Assembly: GCF_008704495.1 (NCBI RefSeq)
Contig: NZ_CP023699.1
Span: 2,480,001-2,544,000, forward strand
Length of the DNA stretch: 64,000 bases
From: Streptomyces kanamyceticus
GTDB lineage: Bacteria > Actinomycetota > Actinomycetes > Streptomycetales > Streptomycetaceae
Direction of reading: 5' to 3'
Under the pieces are notes generated by a model. That model saw only the letters and a program-made list of their open reading frames with translations, was not told the origin of the DNA and searched no databases. The translations under genes were made by a program, and so were the position numbers. Positions 16,086 through 23,273 of this stretch are shown here, piece after piece. Position 1 is the first letter of the stretch, and each line of letters starts with the position of its first letter.

Positions 16086-16705
16086 TCGGCGTCCCCCGAC
16101 AGCGCCCCGTGCAGGAAGACCTCGGCCAACTCCTGCGGGGTCAGGTCGGGTTCGTCGTCCGTACGCGGCTGGGTGAAGAGCAGCCCGAAGAAGAGGGCCG
16201 CGATCTGCTCCGGCGGGCGGCGCAGAGAGGCCTCGTCGGGCTCCAGCAGGTCCACGAGGGCCGCGCGGATACGGGTCGTCGACTCGCTGCGACCCGCGCC
16301 GCGCACCGTGCCGGGGTGCTTGCCGCCGAAATGCCCCACCGCCCCGGCGATCGCGCCCATCCTGGCCAGGTGCGCCTGCAACGCCTCGGCCGCCTCCGCG
16401 AGCCGGTCGGCCAGCGGCTGGGACACGTCGATCGCGTCGAGCTCGCGGACGGCGTGCTCGGGAGAGAGCGCCTCGGCCATGCAGGCCTGCAGCAGCTCGT
16501 CCTTGTCGGCGAAGACCCGGAAGATCGTGCCCTCGCCGATGCCAGCGGCACGGGCGATCTTCGCGGTCGTCACCGCGGCGCCGCACTCGGCGATCAGGGG
16601 GATCGCGGTCTGAATGATCATCTCTCGGCGCCGCTCCGGCGACATGCTGGGGGCGCGACGGCGGGTGGTCCGGTTCTCGTTCTCCTTGGCTGCGGTCATG
16701 GCCAC
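16082..16705 (-). CDS. TetR-family transcriptional regulator
   Basis: 207 residues. N-terminal TetR helix-turn-helix: MIIQTAIPLIAECGAAVTTAKIARAAGIGEGTIFRVFADKDELLQA. The C-terminal ligand domain is variable. Start is GTG 16705 or ATG 16699. Two palindromes of the same half-site (GAGTGAG / CTCACTC) lie immediately upstream at 16712-16753, a clear self-regulation signal. It is translationally coupled to the downstream DUF6069-like membrane protein, which it probably represses along with itself. Confidence 0.9.
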   Translation of the reverse strand: MAMTAAKENENRTTRRRAPSMSPERRREMIIQTAIPLIAECGAAVTTAKIARAAGIGEGTIFRVFADKDELLQACMAEALSPEHAVRELDAIDVSQPLADRLAEAAEALQAHLARMGAIAGAVGHFGGKHPGTVRGAGRSESTTRIRAALVDLLEPDEASLRRPPEQIAALFFGLLFTQPRTDDEPDLTPQELAEVFLHGALSGDAE

Positions 16706-16711
16706 GATGGT

Positions 16712-16733
16712 ACGGAGTGAGTCCTCACTCCGT
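16712..16733. promoter_or_regulatory. TetR operator 1
   Basis: A 10+2+10 perfect inverted repeat with arms ACGGAGTGAG and CTCACTCCGT, seven bases upstream of the regulator start. Confidence 0.8.
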
Positions 16734-16737
16734 CAAT

Positions 16738-16753
16738 GAGTGAGGACTCACTC
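16738..16753. promoter_or_regulatory. TetR operator 2
   Basis: Arms GAGTGAG and CTCACTC around GA; the same half-site as operator 1, with its centre 23 bp away (about two helical turns), which suits cooperative binding. Confidence 0.75.
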
Positions 16754-16901
16754 CGTTCAGGGGGTGGCACTCAGTGCCGCGAAAAGGCCCAGGGGGCGAC
16801 CCCGAGTGCACTCTGCCGCGCAACCTCGGGCATGCTGAATTCACCGCGCCAAACGAACCCAATCACCCTGTCCTGCACGGGACTTGATGGAGGGCGAACC
16901 A

Positions 16902-17045
16902 ATGGAGACCGACCACAAGGCACCCGCACTCGACATCCGAATCGGCGGGTTCCGCATGACCCTTCAGCGCGTCCCCGTGAAGCTCCTGACACTGCTGGCG
17001 GCCACCGCGTGCTCGGGCTTCACCGCGTGGATCACTGGCCGTTGA
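16902..17045 (+). CDS. Small single-pass membrane protein
   Basis: 47 residues. The N-terminus METDHKAPALDIRIGGFRMTL is followed by a hydrophobic segment (KLLTLLAATACSGFTAWI, about residues 27-45) ending in GR. A GGAGGG sits about nine bases before the ATG. The amphipathic xIRIGGxRxTLQRVP motif before the membrane helix recurs, as I recall, in short Streptomyces proteins of unknown function. It lies between the TetR operators and the HxlR gene, reading convergently with the latter. Confidence 0.6.
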   Translation: METDHKAPALDIRIGGFRMTLQRVPVKLLTLLAATACSGFTAWITGR

Positions 17046-17073
17046 GACCCTCGGGACGGCTGTGGCGAGACGG

Positions 17074-17487
17074 CTAGTTGGCGGATGCCTCGTCGGCGAG
17101 CTGGTTGTTGTGGTCGATCTCCGGCATGTGTGTCTCGGCCCAGACCCGCAGGGCGGAGAGCGGTCCTTCGAGGGACAGGCCGAGCTCGGTGAGCCGGTAG
17201 TGGACGGCGGGCGGCACGGTGGGTTCCACTCGGCGCGCGACCAGGCCGTCGCGGACCAGGCTCTGCAGGGTGACGGACAGCATCTTCTGCGAGATGCCGG
17301 GGATACGGCGCCGCAGCTCCGCGAAACGGATCTCGTCCGGAGCCTCCTCGGCCAGCACCTTGACCGTCATCGACGTCCACTTGGTGCCGATGCGGTCGAG
17401 CAACTGGCGGGTCGGGCAGAGCGGATCCAGCAGATCACCCCGCTCACCGCGCTGCCGGACGGATTCGCCGGGCCTTGATGTGGTCAC
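17074..17487 (-). CDS. HxlR-type winged-helix regulator
   Basis: 137 residues. HxlR/MarR-like domain: CPTRQLLDRIGTKWTSMTVKVLAEE, FAELRRRIPGISQKMLSVTLQSLVRDGLV, VHYRLTELGLSLEGPL. The CPTRQ cysteine corresponds to the conserved redox-sensitive Cys of many HxlR proteins. GTG start at 17487. It is divergent from the alpha/beta hydrolase at 17611, which it probably controls. Confidence 0.85.
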   Translation of the reverse strand: MTTSRPGESVRQRGERGDLLDPLCPTRQLLDRIGTKWTSMTVKVLAEEAPDEIRFAELRRRIPGISQKMLSVTLQSLVRDGLVARRVEPTVPPAVHYRLTELGLSLEGPLSALRVWAETHMPEIDHNNQLADEASAN

Positions 17488-17610
17488 TCAGGGCTCACCA
17501 CCTGTAGGGAAAGTGCCGTCTTGGACGGACCAGGATAGTTCCCTAGCGTGACCTGGTAACCATTCCTCACCACCCCTCACCATTCCTCACCACTCACCTG
17601 GAGCCACTCC
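17488..17610. promoter_or_regulatory. Divergent HxlR / hydrolase promoter with TAGGGAA inverted repeat
   Basis: TAGGGAA (17505-17511) and TTCCCTA (17539-17545) form a widely spaced inverted repeat with centres 34 bp apart, plausible HxlR half-sites. A 20-bp near-duplication starting CATTCCTCACCAC lies at 17561-17580 and 17581-17600 just before the hydrolase ribosome site. Confidence 0.5.
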
Positions 17611-18441
17611 ATGCCCGAGCTGCGGCGCGTCCCCGTCAACGGTGTCGAACTGAACGTCGCTCTCGCCGGATCGGGCCCGGCCGTACTCCTGCTGCACGGC
17701 TTCCCGCACACCTGGGAAGTGTGGACGGACATCATGGCCGACCTGTCCGACCGCTACCGCGTCATCGCCCCGGACCTGCGCGGGTTCGGCGCGAGCAGCC
17801 CGGCCGCCGCCGGGTACGACGCGGGCACCCTGGCCGAGGACGCCGCGGCGCTCCTCACCACGCTCGGCGTGTCCTCGGCCGCGGTGGTGGGCATCGACGC
17901 GGGTACCGCACCGGCCTTCCTCCTCGCCCTGCGCCGCCCCGGTCTCGTCCGGCGCCTGGTCGTCATGGAGTCCCTCCTGGGCAGGCTGCCCGGCGCCGAG
18001 GACTTCCTCGCCGACGGGCCGCCGTGGTGGTTCGGGTTCCATCGCGCCGCGCCCGGCCTCGCCGAAACCGTGCTGGAGGGCCACGAGGCCGCCTACATCG
18101 ACTGGTTCCTGCGCGCCGGGACGCTCGGCGACGGAGTGCGCCCCGCCCTCCGCGACGCCTTCGTCCGCGCGTACACCGGCCGCCAGGCGCTGAGCCGCGC
18201 GTTCTCGTACTACCGGGCGCTGCCCGCGAGCGCGGAACAGATCGAGCGGGCGGTCGCCACCGCCCGCCTGACGGTGCCGACGATGGCATTGGGCGCCCGG
18301 CCCGTCGGTACCGCGCTGGAACGCCAGCTCCGCCCGGTCACCGACGATCTCACCGGACACGTCATCGAAGACTGCGGCCACATCATCCCGCTGCACCGCC
18401 CGCGCGCCCTGCTCGCTCTGCTGCGTCCGTTCCTGGCCTAG
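17611..18441 (+). CDS. Alpha/beta hydrolase of the epoxide hydrolase / dehalogenase type
   Basis: 276 residues. The oxyanion segment LLLHGFPHTWEVW is followed by DLRGFGASS. The nucleophile elbow is GIDAGTA, with Asp where most esterases have Ser, as in epoxide hydrolases and haloalkane dehalogenases. The final His lies in EDCGHIIPL. GGAG precedes the ATG. The substrate is unknown; divergent pairing with an HxlR regulator suggests induction by a reactive small molecule. Its TAG stop shares the CTAG tetranucleotide with the stop of the convergent gene. Confidence 0.8.
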   Translation: MPELRRVPVNGVELNVALAGSGPAVLLLHGFPHTWEVWTDIMADLSDRYRVIAPDLRGFGASSPAAAGYDAGTLAEDAAALLTTLGVSSAAVVGIDAGTAPAFLLALRRPGLVRRLVVMESLLGRLPGAEDFLADGPPWWFGFHRAAPGLAETVLEGHEAAYIDWFLRAGTLGDGVRPALRDAFVRAYTGRQALSRAFSYYRALPASAEQIERAVATARLTVPTMALGARPVGTALERQLRPVTDDLTGHVIEDCGHIIPLHRPRALLALLRPFLA

Positions 18442-19427
18442 CCCGCCGTCAGCGGATAGTGGTCCGACAGGTTCGTGTACGTGTACTGCTTGCCCCAGCT
18501 GGAGACCGTCCAGGGCGCGCTCTGCTCCTTGACCACGTTGTTGCGCCAGGAGGCCGGGCGGGCGTGGCCCTTGCGGTGGAGGACGTAGTCGAGGTCCTCG
18601 CGGGGGTCGTCCGGGTAGCGCTCGGCGGCGATCGAGTTGTCCTGGGTGTCGAAGGAGTACGGGTGGCCCGTGCGGCTGTCGGCCGGGGCGAAACCGCCGT
18701 CGGCGAGCATCGAGGCGTACTCGGAGCTGTGCGAGTCGACGTTGAAGTCGCCCGCCACGATGACCTGTTCACCCGCCGGGATGTTCTTGGCGGCGAGGAA
18801 GGCGTCCATCTCCTTGAACTGCTTCGCCCGGGTCGCCGCCGCCTCGCCGCTGCCGCAGCCCGGGTCGGTGGACTGGGTGTGCGTGCCCACCACGTGCGTC
18901 TTCGTGCCGTTCACATCCAGGACGGCGTAGACGAAGCCCTTGTTGGAGTACGAGTCGGAGCCGCACGCGTCCTTGTAGACGTACTGCTCCTTGCGCAGGA
19001 TCGGCCACTTGCTCAGGACCGTCACGCCGCCGTCCTCGGGGGTCACCGAGGAGTAGGCACCTCCGGTGGCGTCCCAGCCGCTCTTGCCGCGGCCCATCAC
19101 GGGCGTCTGGTGCGGGTAGCGGTCCTTGGCATTGGCCTGCAGCGCGTCGGACGAGGAGTTGTCGAACGCCTCCTGCAGCACGACGACGTCCTGCCCCTGG
19201 AAGAAGTCCGCGGCCGGTATCGCCTTGGCCCGGTGGTCCTGGCCCCAGTTCGGGTAGAGCGTCTTGCTGAACAGGAACGTGTTGTACGTGAGCACCTTGA
19301 GCGAGGGCGGCGCGGCAGACGCGTCGGCGGCCGCGGTCGCGGACGGGGCGACGGCGGCGAGCGTGGCGGCGGCGAGCACGGTGGAGATCGCGGTCGCGTG
19401 GGTCCTGCGCAGCGCTGAGTGCGGCAC
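18438..19427 (-). CDS. Secreted sphingomyelinase C-like endonuclease/exonuclease/phosphatase-family protein
   Basis: 329 residues. A Sec-type signal (residues 1-36, ending SATAAADA) precedes the EEP fold: LKVLTYNTFLF, VVVLQEAFD, THTQSTD, VIVAGDFNVDSHS, EDLDYVL and the terminal LSDHYPL, i.e. the metal and catalytic Asn/Asp/His set. Length and order match bacterial neutral sphingomyelinases, which cleave phosphocholine or phosphate headgroups outside the cell. The GTG at 19427 has AGGAG six bases upstream. Substrate specificity is not certain. Confidence 0.83.
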   Translation of the reverse strand: MPHSALRRTHATAISTVLAAATLAAVAPSATAAADASAAPPSLKVLTYNTFLFSKTLYPNWGQDHRAKAIPAADFFQGQDVVVLQEAFDNSSSDALQANAKDRYPHQTPVMGRGKSGWDATGGAYSSVTPEDGGVTVLSKWPILRKEQYVYKDACGSDSYSNKGFVYAVLDVNGTKTHVVGTHTQSTDPGCGSGEAAATRAKQFKEMDAFLAAKNIPAGEQVIVAGDFNVDSHSSEYASMLADGGFAPADSRTGHPYSFDTQDNSIAAERYPDDPREDLDYVLHRKGHARPASWRNNVVKEQSAPWTVSSWGKQYTYTNLSDHYPLTAG

Positions 19428-19894
19428 TGAGACTCCTGGGTGTGGGGGGTGTTGCTGCGGGTTCCGGCCGTGCCGGAAGCGGCCGGTGTCCGGGCGCCCG
19501 CACATCCAACCAGCCACGATTACTTCTGGGGATACTTCGCGTGAACGCGGCGTTCACACCCGGGCGGGCCTTGGCGGGCCGGGACTGGCCTGGGCAGCCC
19601 CGGACGGTCCTGGGAGTCCTGAACGGTCCTGGGCAGTCCTGAACGGTCCTGGGCCGGGAACCCCGGAGGAAAGTCGCTCCCGCGCGGCCGAAATTGCCCC
19701 CGAACGGGCACCTCACGCGGGCGCCGACACCCCGTGGCGCCCTGGTCGACGGGCAGGGCCGGGCATCATCCCAAGCGCCTCCAGGCGCCCGCCGAAAGCC
19801 TTCGGACAGCTTCGAAGGATGCCCACCCATGCCTCCTGACCTGGGCATACGCGACAGTCGCCACCTACAATCGCCTTCCACGAAAGGGGACTTG
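19428..19894. other. 467-base gap with short tandem repeats
   Basis: It holds no credible gene. Three copies of ACGGTCCTGGG(C)AGTCCTGA (19-20 bp; 19604-19622, 19623-19642, partial 19643-19654) form a tandem array. The rest should contain the divergent promoters of the sphingomyelinase-like and methyltransferase genes. Confidence 0.6.
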
Positions 19895-20671
19895 ATGGAC
19901 CGCGACATCCACACGATCGACGACGTGATGAAGCTCCTCGACGGACTGTTCGCGCCGGAGGCCGACCGGTGGACCGCCGACGGGGCGGGCTGGTGGGACG
20001 GCTTCTACGCGGACCGCGGCAAGCCCGTGCCGTTCTTCGCCGCGAAGCCGGACGAAAACCTCGTCTCGTACGTGGAGCGAGGGCTGCTCACCCCGGGCCG
20101 CGCCCTCGACATCGGCTGCGGCCCCGGCCGCAACGCCCTCCATCTCGCCTCCCTCGGCTTCGAGGTGGACGCCGTCGACCTCTCGCCCGCCGCGCTCGAC
20201 TGGGCCGCGGGCCGGGCCGAAGAGGCGGGCGCCGACGTGCGCTTCCACCAGGGCGACGTCTTCGTACTGACGCGGACCGCGCTGGCCGGACCGTACGACC
20301 TCGTCTACGACTCGGGCTGCTTCCACCACCTACCGCCGCACCGCCGCATCAGCTATCTCGCGCTCCTGGACCGCGTCCTGGCCCCCGGCGGCCACTTCGC
20401 CCTCACCTGTTTCGCGGCAGGCGAGAACGGCATGGGATCCGAGCTGTCCGACGCGGAGTTCTACCGCACGGCGGGCCTGCACGGCGGCCTCGCCTACGAC
20501 GCGGACGCGCTGCGCCGGATCTTCGCGGGCCTGACGGAGCTCGAACTGCGCCGCATGCGCGACGAGAAGAACGGCTCGCCACTGTTCGGCGAGCCGTTCT
20601 TGTGGACGGCGCTGTTCCATCGGCCAGGCCTATCTCCTTCGCACCGGCAGGATCTGGGCGAAGGCGCGTAA
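19895..20671 (+). CDS. Class I SAM-dependent methyltransferase
   Basis: 258 residues. Rossmann methyltransferase motifs: motif I ALDIGCGPGRNALHLASLGFEVDAVDLS, motif II PYDLVYDSGCFHHLPPHRR, motif III LAPGGHFALTCF. It resembles small thiopurine/tellurite-type methyltransferases. The ATG at 19895 follows GAAAGGGGA. The last 42 bases overlap the end of the convergent small membrane protein gene. Substrate unknown. Confidence 0.85.
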   Translation: MDRDIHTIDDVMKLLDGLFAPEADRWTADGAGWWDGFYADRGKPVPFFAAKPDENLVSYVERGLLTPGRALDIGCGPGRNALHLASLGFEVDAVDLSPAALDWAAGRAEEAGADVRFHQGDVFVLTRTALAGPYDLVYDSGCFHHLPPHRRISYLALLDRVLAPGGHFALTCFAAGENGMGSELSDAEFYRTAGLHGGLAYDADALRRIFAGLTELELRRMRDEKNGSPLFGEPFLWTALFHRPGLSPSHRQDLGEGA

Positions 20672-20809
20672 GACCGTCGCGCGTTCTTCCGGGGCCGTGC
20701 CCCGGACCGCGATGGCGAGGGCGGTCAGGAAGGTCACGGCGATCACGATGACGGCCGCGAGCAGGATCTCGGGTGTTCCCGCGGCGAGTTCGAGCAGGAT
20801 GGTGGTCAT
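20630..20809 (-). CDS. Small membrane protein, function unknown
   Basis: 59 residues with one strong hydrophobic helix (ILLAAVIVIAVTFLTALAIAV, about 14-35) and a charged tail ending ILPVRRR. GGAGG precedes the ATG with ideal spacing. It overlaps the 3' end of the methyltransferase gene on the opposite strand. No family recognised. Confidence 0.6.
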   Translation of the reverse strand: MTTILLELAAGTPEILLAAVIVIAVTFLTALAIAVRGTAPEERATVLRAFAQILPVRRR

Positions 20810-20858
20810 GGGATTCCTCCGTCGGCAGGCCGGAGTCGGCGAGGGGCGAGGGGCGAGG

Positions 20859-20903
20859 TCCCTGGATCCAGGGATCCAGGGATCCGAAGGTCCGGGATCC
20901 GGA
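20859..20903. repeat. GGATCC-centred palindromic repeat cluster
   Basis: TCCCTGGATCCAGGGA is a perfect palindrome (20859-20874), followed by further GGGATCC/CCGGGATCCGG half-copies. It could fold as a hairpin in the leader of the 59-residue membrane protein. Confidence 0.55.
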
Positions 20904-21061
20904 ATGCCGAGTGGCCGACGGAGACGCGTCCGACGTCGAAGAGCACCGAGGCGGAGCCGAAACCGTACCGACGCCGCGCGGAACGCGACGGCAGCGCAAG
21001 GCAGTTCGGCCTCAATGATCAAACGCAGGAGCGCGTCCGGGGTCGGCCCCGGCGGCCGGGG

Positions 21062-21115
21062 TCACTTCCCGTGAACGGAGGCGCTCATGCGCCGGTAGTT
21101 CGCAGCCATGTCCAT
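21062..21115 (-). CDS. Possible very short peptide / leader ORF
   Basis: A 17-codon frame, MDMAANYRRMSASVHGK, with AGGGAG upstream (best spaced for the second ATG, giving MAANYRRMSASVHGK). It is followed by a CCCCGG/CCGGGG hairpin at about 21039-21061. It may be a leader peptide or chance; I see no homology. Confidence 0.25.
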   Translation of the reverse strand: MDMAANYRRMSASVHGK

Positions 21116-21250
21116 CACTCCCTGCGGTCGAACCCCATGACGGGTCCGGGCGCGATACGTGTGTCGCACCGCGAACCCCCACCATGCCCTGCCGAAACGC
21201 CCGAGCGCTAGACCCAACTCCCTTTCTGCCATGGGGTGTTACTCACACCC

Positions 21251-22315
21251 CTACGCCCGCCCCGACCGCACGAGCCGCACCTTGTCGACCCCGAGGAGCC
21301 CGGCGAGGGGCACCTTCGCGGTGGTCTGCCGCGGGTCGACCGTCATGCCGTCGGCGCGCAGGATGTCGAGGAGTTGACCAGCGAGCGGCATCACCATGTG
21401 CCGCCCCCAGCAGCGTTCGGAGACGTGGCCGAAGGGGAGGTAGCCGGGGTGGTCGTCGGGGTCGAGGGCGGCCCAGCGTTCGGGGCGGAACTCGTCGGGG
21501 TCCTTCCAGAGCGCCGGGTCCCGGTGGCTGAGCAGCGGCAGCAGCAGGACGTCGTCGCCCGCGCCGATGCGGTCGTCGATGGCCGGGTACTCGGGGGACG
21601 CGTTGCGCAGGATGTTCCAGGACGGCGGCAGCAGCCGCATGGACTCGTAGAGGATGTGCTCGTTCGGCGTCTCGTCGTCGAACGGCGCCCCCAGCCAGTA
21701 CGCGTTGGCGACGAGCGTGGAGACGGTGAAGCAGACCGGGGCCGCGGCCCGCCGGTACAGGCCCATCGCGTACCGCCGGTCGCTGTAGCCCGTGGCGTCC
21801 GCGGTGAGGCCCGCGATGCTGGTGACGGGCGCTCCGGGACGGAGCCTGCCGGGCAGCGCGGCGCCGACGGCGATCACCGACCAGGTGAGTTTGGGCGTCA
21901 GCTCCAGGGTCCGGTCCATGAGGATGCGCAGCCGGTACGGGTCGGTGCCCAGGATCAGATCGCGCAGGTGGACGTGGCCGACGTGCGGCCACTCACCGGA
22001 GAGGTCGACGTTCCCGGGCACGGGTTCGCGCAGCGCCCTGCGTACGTCGCGGCCGATGGCCTGCATGACGGTGGACGCCTCGGTACGCGGGATCGAACGC
22101 CCGTGCAGCGGCTTGAAGGTGGGGCGTTCGCGTTCGGTGGCCGGGCGGGCGGCGAGGATCCGGTCGCTCTGCTCGGGCCCGGCGACGCCGACGGTGTCGG
22201 AGTCGAGGCGGAACACGTCCTCACCGCGGCGGTCGCGCAGCAGGGCATGGAGTCGCGGCGTGAAGACGGTGGTCCTGGACAGCCGGTCGGTACCGGAGGA
22301 GGGCGTCGGGGGCAT
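21251..22315 (-). CDS. Short cytochrome P450, candidate atropopeptide cross-linking enzyme
   Basis: 354 residues, shorter than the usual 390-420. The heme ligand Cys302 lies in FGHVSERCWGRHM; the K-helix E224-x-x-R227 is in YESMRLLPP; FRPERW follows. The usual I-helix (A/G)GxxT acid-alcohol pair is not visible: the corresponding stretch (FTVSTLVANAYWLGAP) precedes ExxR by only about 25-30 residues, so the I-J region is shortened. The ATG at 22315 has GGAG six bases upstream; a GTG at 22363 has none. It starts 137 bases downstream of the stop of the 26-residue AWYHWY peptide gene on the same strand, with nothing between. This matches the precursor-plus-P450 layout of tryptorubin-type RiPPs, where the P450 makes C-C and C-N aryl cross-links. 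Confidence 0.88.
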   Translation of the reverse strand: MPPTPSSGTDRLSRTTVFTPRLHALLRDRRGEDVFRLDSDTVGVAGPEQSDRILAARPATERERPTFKPLHGRSIPRTEASTVMQAIGRDVRRALREPVPGNVDLSGEWPHVGHVHLRDLILGTDPYRLRILMDRTLELTPKLTWSVIAVGAALPGRLRPGAPVTSIAGLTADATGYSDRRYAMGLYRRAAAPVCFTVSTLVANAYWLGAPFDDETPNEHILYESMRLLPPSWNILRNASPEYPAIDDRIGAGDDVLLLPLLSHRDPALWKDPDEFRPERWAALDPDDHPGYLPFGHVSERCWGRHMVMPLAGQLLDILRADGMTVDPRQTTAKVPLAGLLGVDKVRLVRSGRA

Positions 22316-22452
22316 CGGGGTCTCCAGGTGCGGGAGGCCCGCACCCGGCGGCTGGTCGGGCACGCCGGGCGCGGTCTCGACGGCGGTTACGTCCCTACGG
22401 GATGCGCACCCCCGTCAGCGTGCGGGATGCGCGCGGTGAGCGCGTCGCCGGC

Positions 22453-22533
22453 CTAGTACCAGTGGTACCAGGCGTACGCCTTGAGGCTCTTCTCTCCGGT
22501 GATCCTCTTCTTGAGCGAGCGAACGATCTTCAT
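22453..22533 (-). CDS. Atropopeptide-type RiPP precursor with AWYHWY core
   Basis: 26 residues: a basic leader beginning MKIVRSLKKRI and ending GEKSLKAY, followed by a C-terminal aromatic core AWYHWY directly before the stop. GGAGG lies seven bases before the ATG at 22533; an ATG two codons upstream is too close to it. The core differs from the tryptorubin A hexapeptide AWYIWY by one residue (His for Ile at position 4), and a short basic leader plus C-terminal core is the known atropopeptide precursor form. The adjacent P450 is the expected cross-linking enzyme. No dedicated protease or exporter is adjacent. A biaryl product using the YHW segment is an alternative outcome. Confidence 0.9.
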   Translation of the reverse strand: MKIVRSLKKRITGEKSLKAYAWYHWY

Positions 22534-22690
22534 GCACATGCCTCCGGTCAATTCCATTGGTACATGACTGACTTGGACTCGCGGAGCCTGTCCGTATCCG
22601 ATCAACAACTGATAAACGGGCAGGTGACACGCGATGACGGGCATTTCCGGAGTGTGCGGGAGAGCGCCGCGTGACCGCGCTGACGCGACG

Positions 22691-23182
22691 TCAGCGCACG
22701 GCCCTGCGACGCCCGCTCGGACGCCGGAGCAGCCCCGCCGTCACGACGGCCGCGAGACCGATGGCCAGACCCAGGAGGAGGCTCCTCGACACGTCGGGGT
22801 TTTCCTCGACCCACATCGGACCACCCTGGAAGAGGGAGCCGAGCGGCTTTCCGTTGCGTCCGGGGAAGCACGAGAGAACGGCGGCCACGGCGCACGTGCC
22901 GATCACCGCGGCGACGGCCGCGAGCAGCGCGGGACCCACGACGCGGGCGGAGCCCCCGCCGATCGCGCGGACCCGGCGCCGGGCCTCGCTCGCCACCATC
23001 ACGGCGACGAAGCAGAGGATGCCGATCACGACCGCGAAGACGTGGCCGCCGCCGGGGCAGAGGGCCACGCCGTGGCGCCAGATCCAGTCGCCGGAGGTAC
23101 CGATCGCCACGAGGGCGGCGAGGGCGGCGACTCCTTCGGCGACGGACGCGACACGGGTACGCTTCTGTACTTCTTCGGGCAT
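22691..23182 (-). CDS. Integral membrane protein, function unknown
   Basis: 163 residues with about four hydrophobic segments: near 15-30 (GVAALAALVAIGTSG), 45-64 (HVFAVVIGILCFVAVMVA), 82-105 (VVGPALLAAVAAVIGTCAVAAVL) and 135-152 (SLLLGLAIGLAAVVTAGLL). The loops hold several Cys. No family recognised. It lies 157 bases upstream of the RiPP precursor in the same direction; the gap suggests separate promoters, so a link to peptide export is only speculative. Confidence 0.65.
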   Translation of the reverse strand: MPEEVQKRTRVASVAEGVAALAALVAIGTSGDWIWRHGVALCPGGGHVFAVVIGILCFVAVMVASEARRRVRAIGGGSARVVGPALLAAVAAVIGTCAVAAVLSCFPGRNGKPLGSLFQGGPMWVEENPDVSRSLLLGLAIGLAAVVTAGLLRRPSGRRRAVR

Positions 23183-23273
23183 TACGCCACTTTACGGGTC
23201 TCGCATGGGTGTACGAAAACCCGCCCGCTCCCTGCCCGCTCCCTGCCCTCTCCCCGTCATGGAGCAGCGCGCG

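Larger units (their letters stand above)
20810..21250. other. 441-base gap upstream of the small membrane protein gene
   Basis: It contains GGATCC-centred palindromes, including a perfect 16-bp one at 20859-20874 and repeated CAGGGATC units to about 20903; a possible 17-codon reading frame at 21062-21115 on the minus strand; and a GC hairpin next to it. No larger coding region is supported. Confidence 0.5.

Noticed and set aside
21251..22315. P450 as a tailoring enzyme of a polyketide or terpene
   Set aside because: There is no polyketide or terpene synthase nearby, and the only upstream partner is the AWYHWY peptide gene.
22316..22363. GTG at 22363 as the P450 start
   Set aside because: No ribosome site precedes it, while the ATG at 22315 has GGAG six bases upstream and fits the family start.
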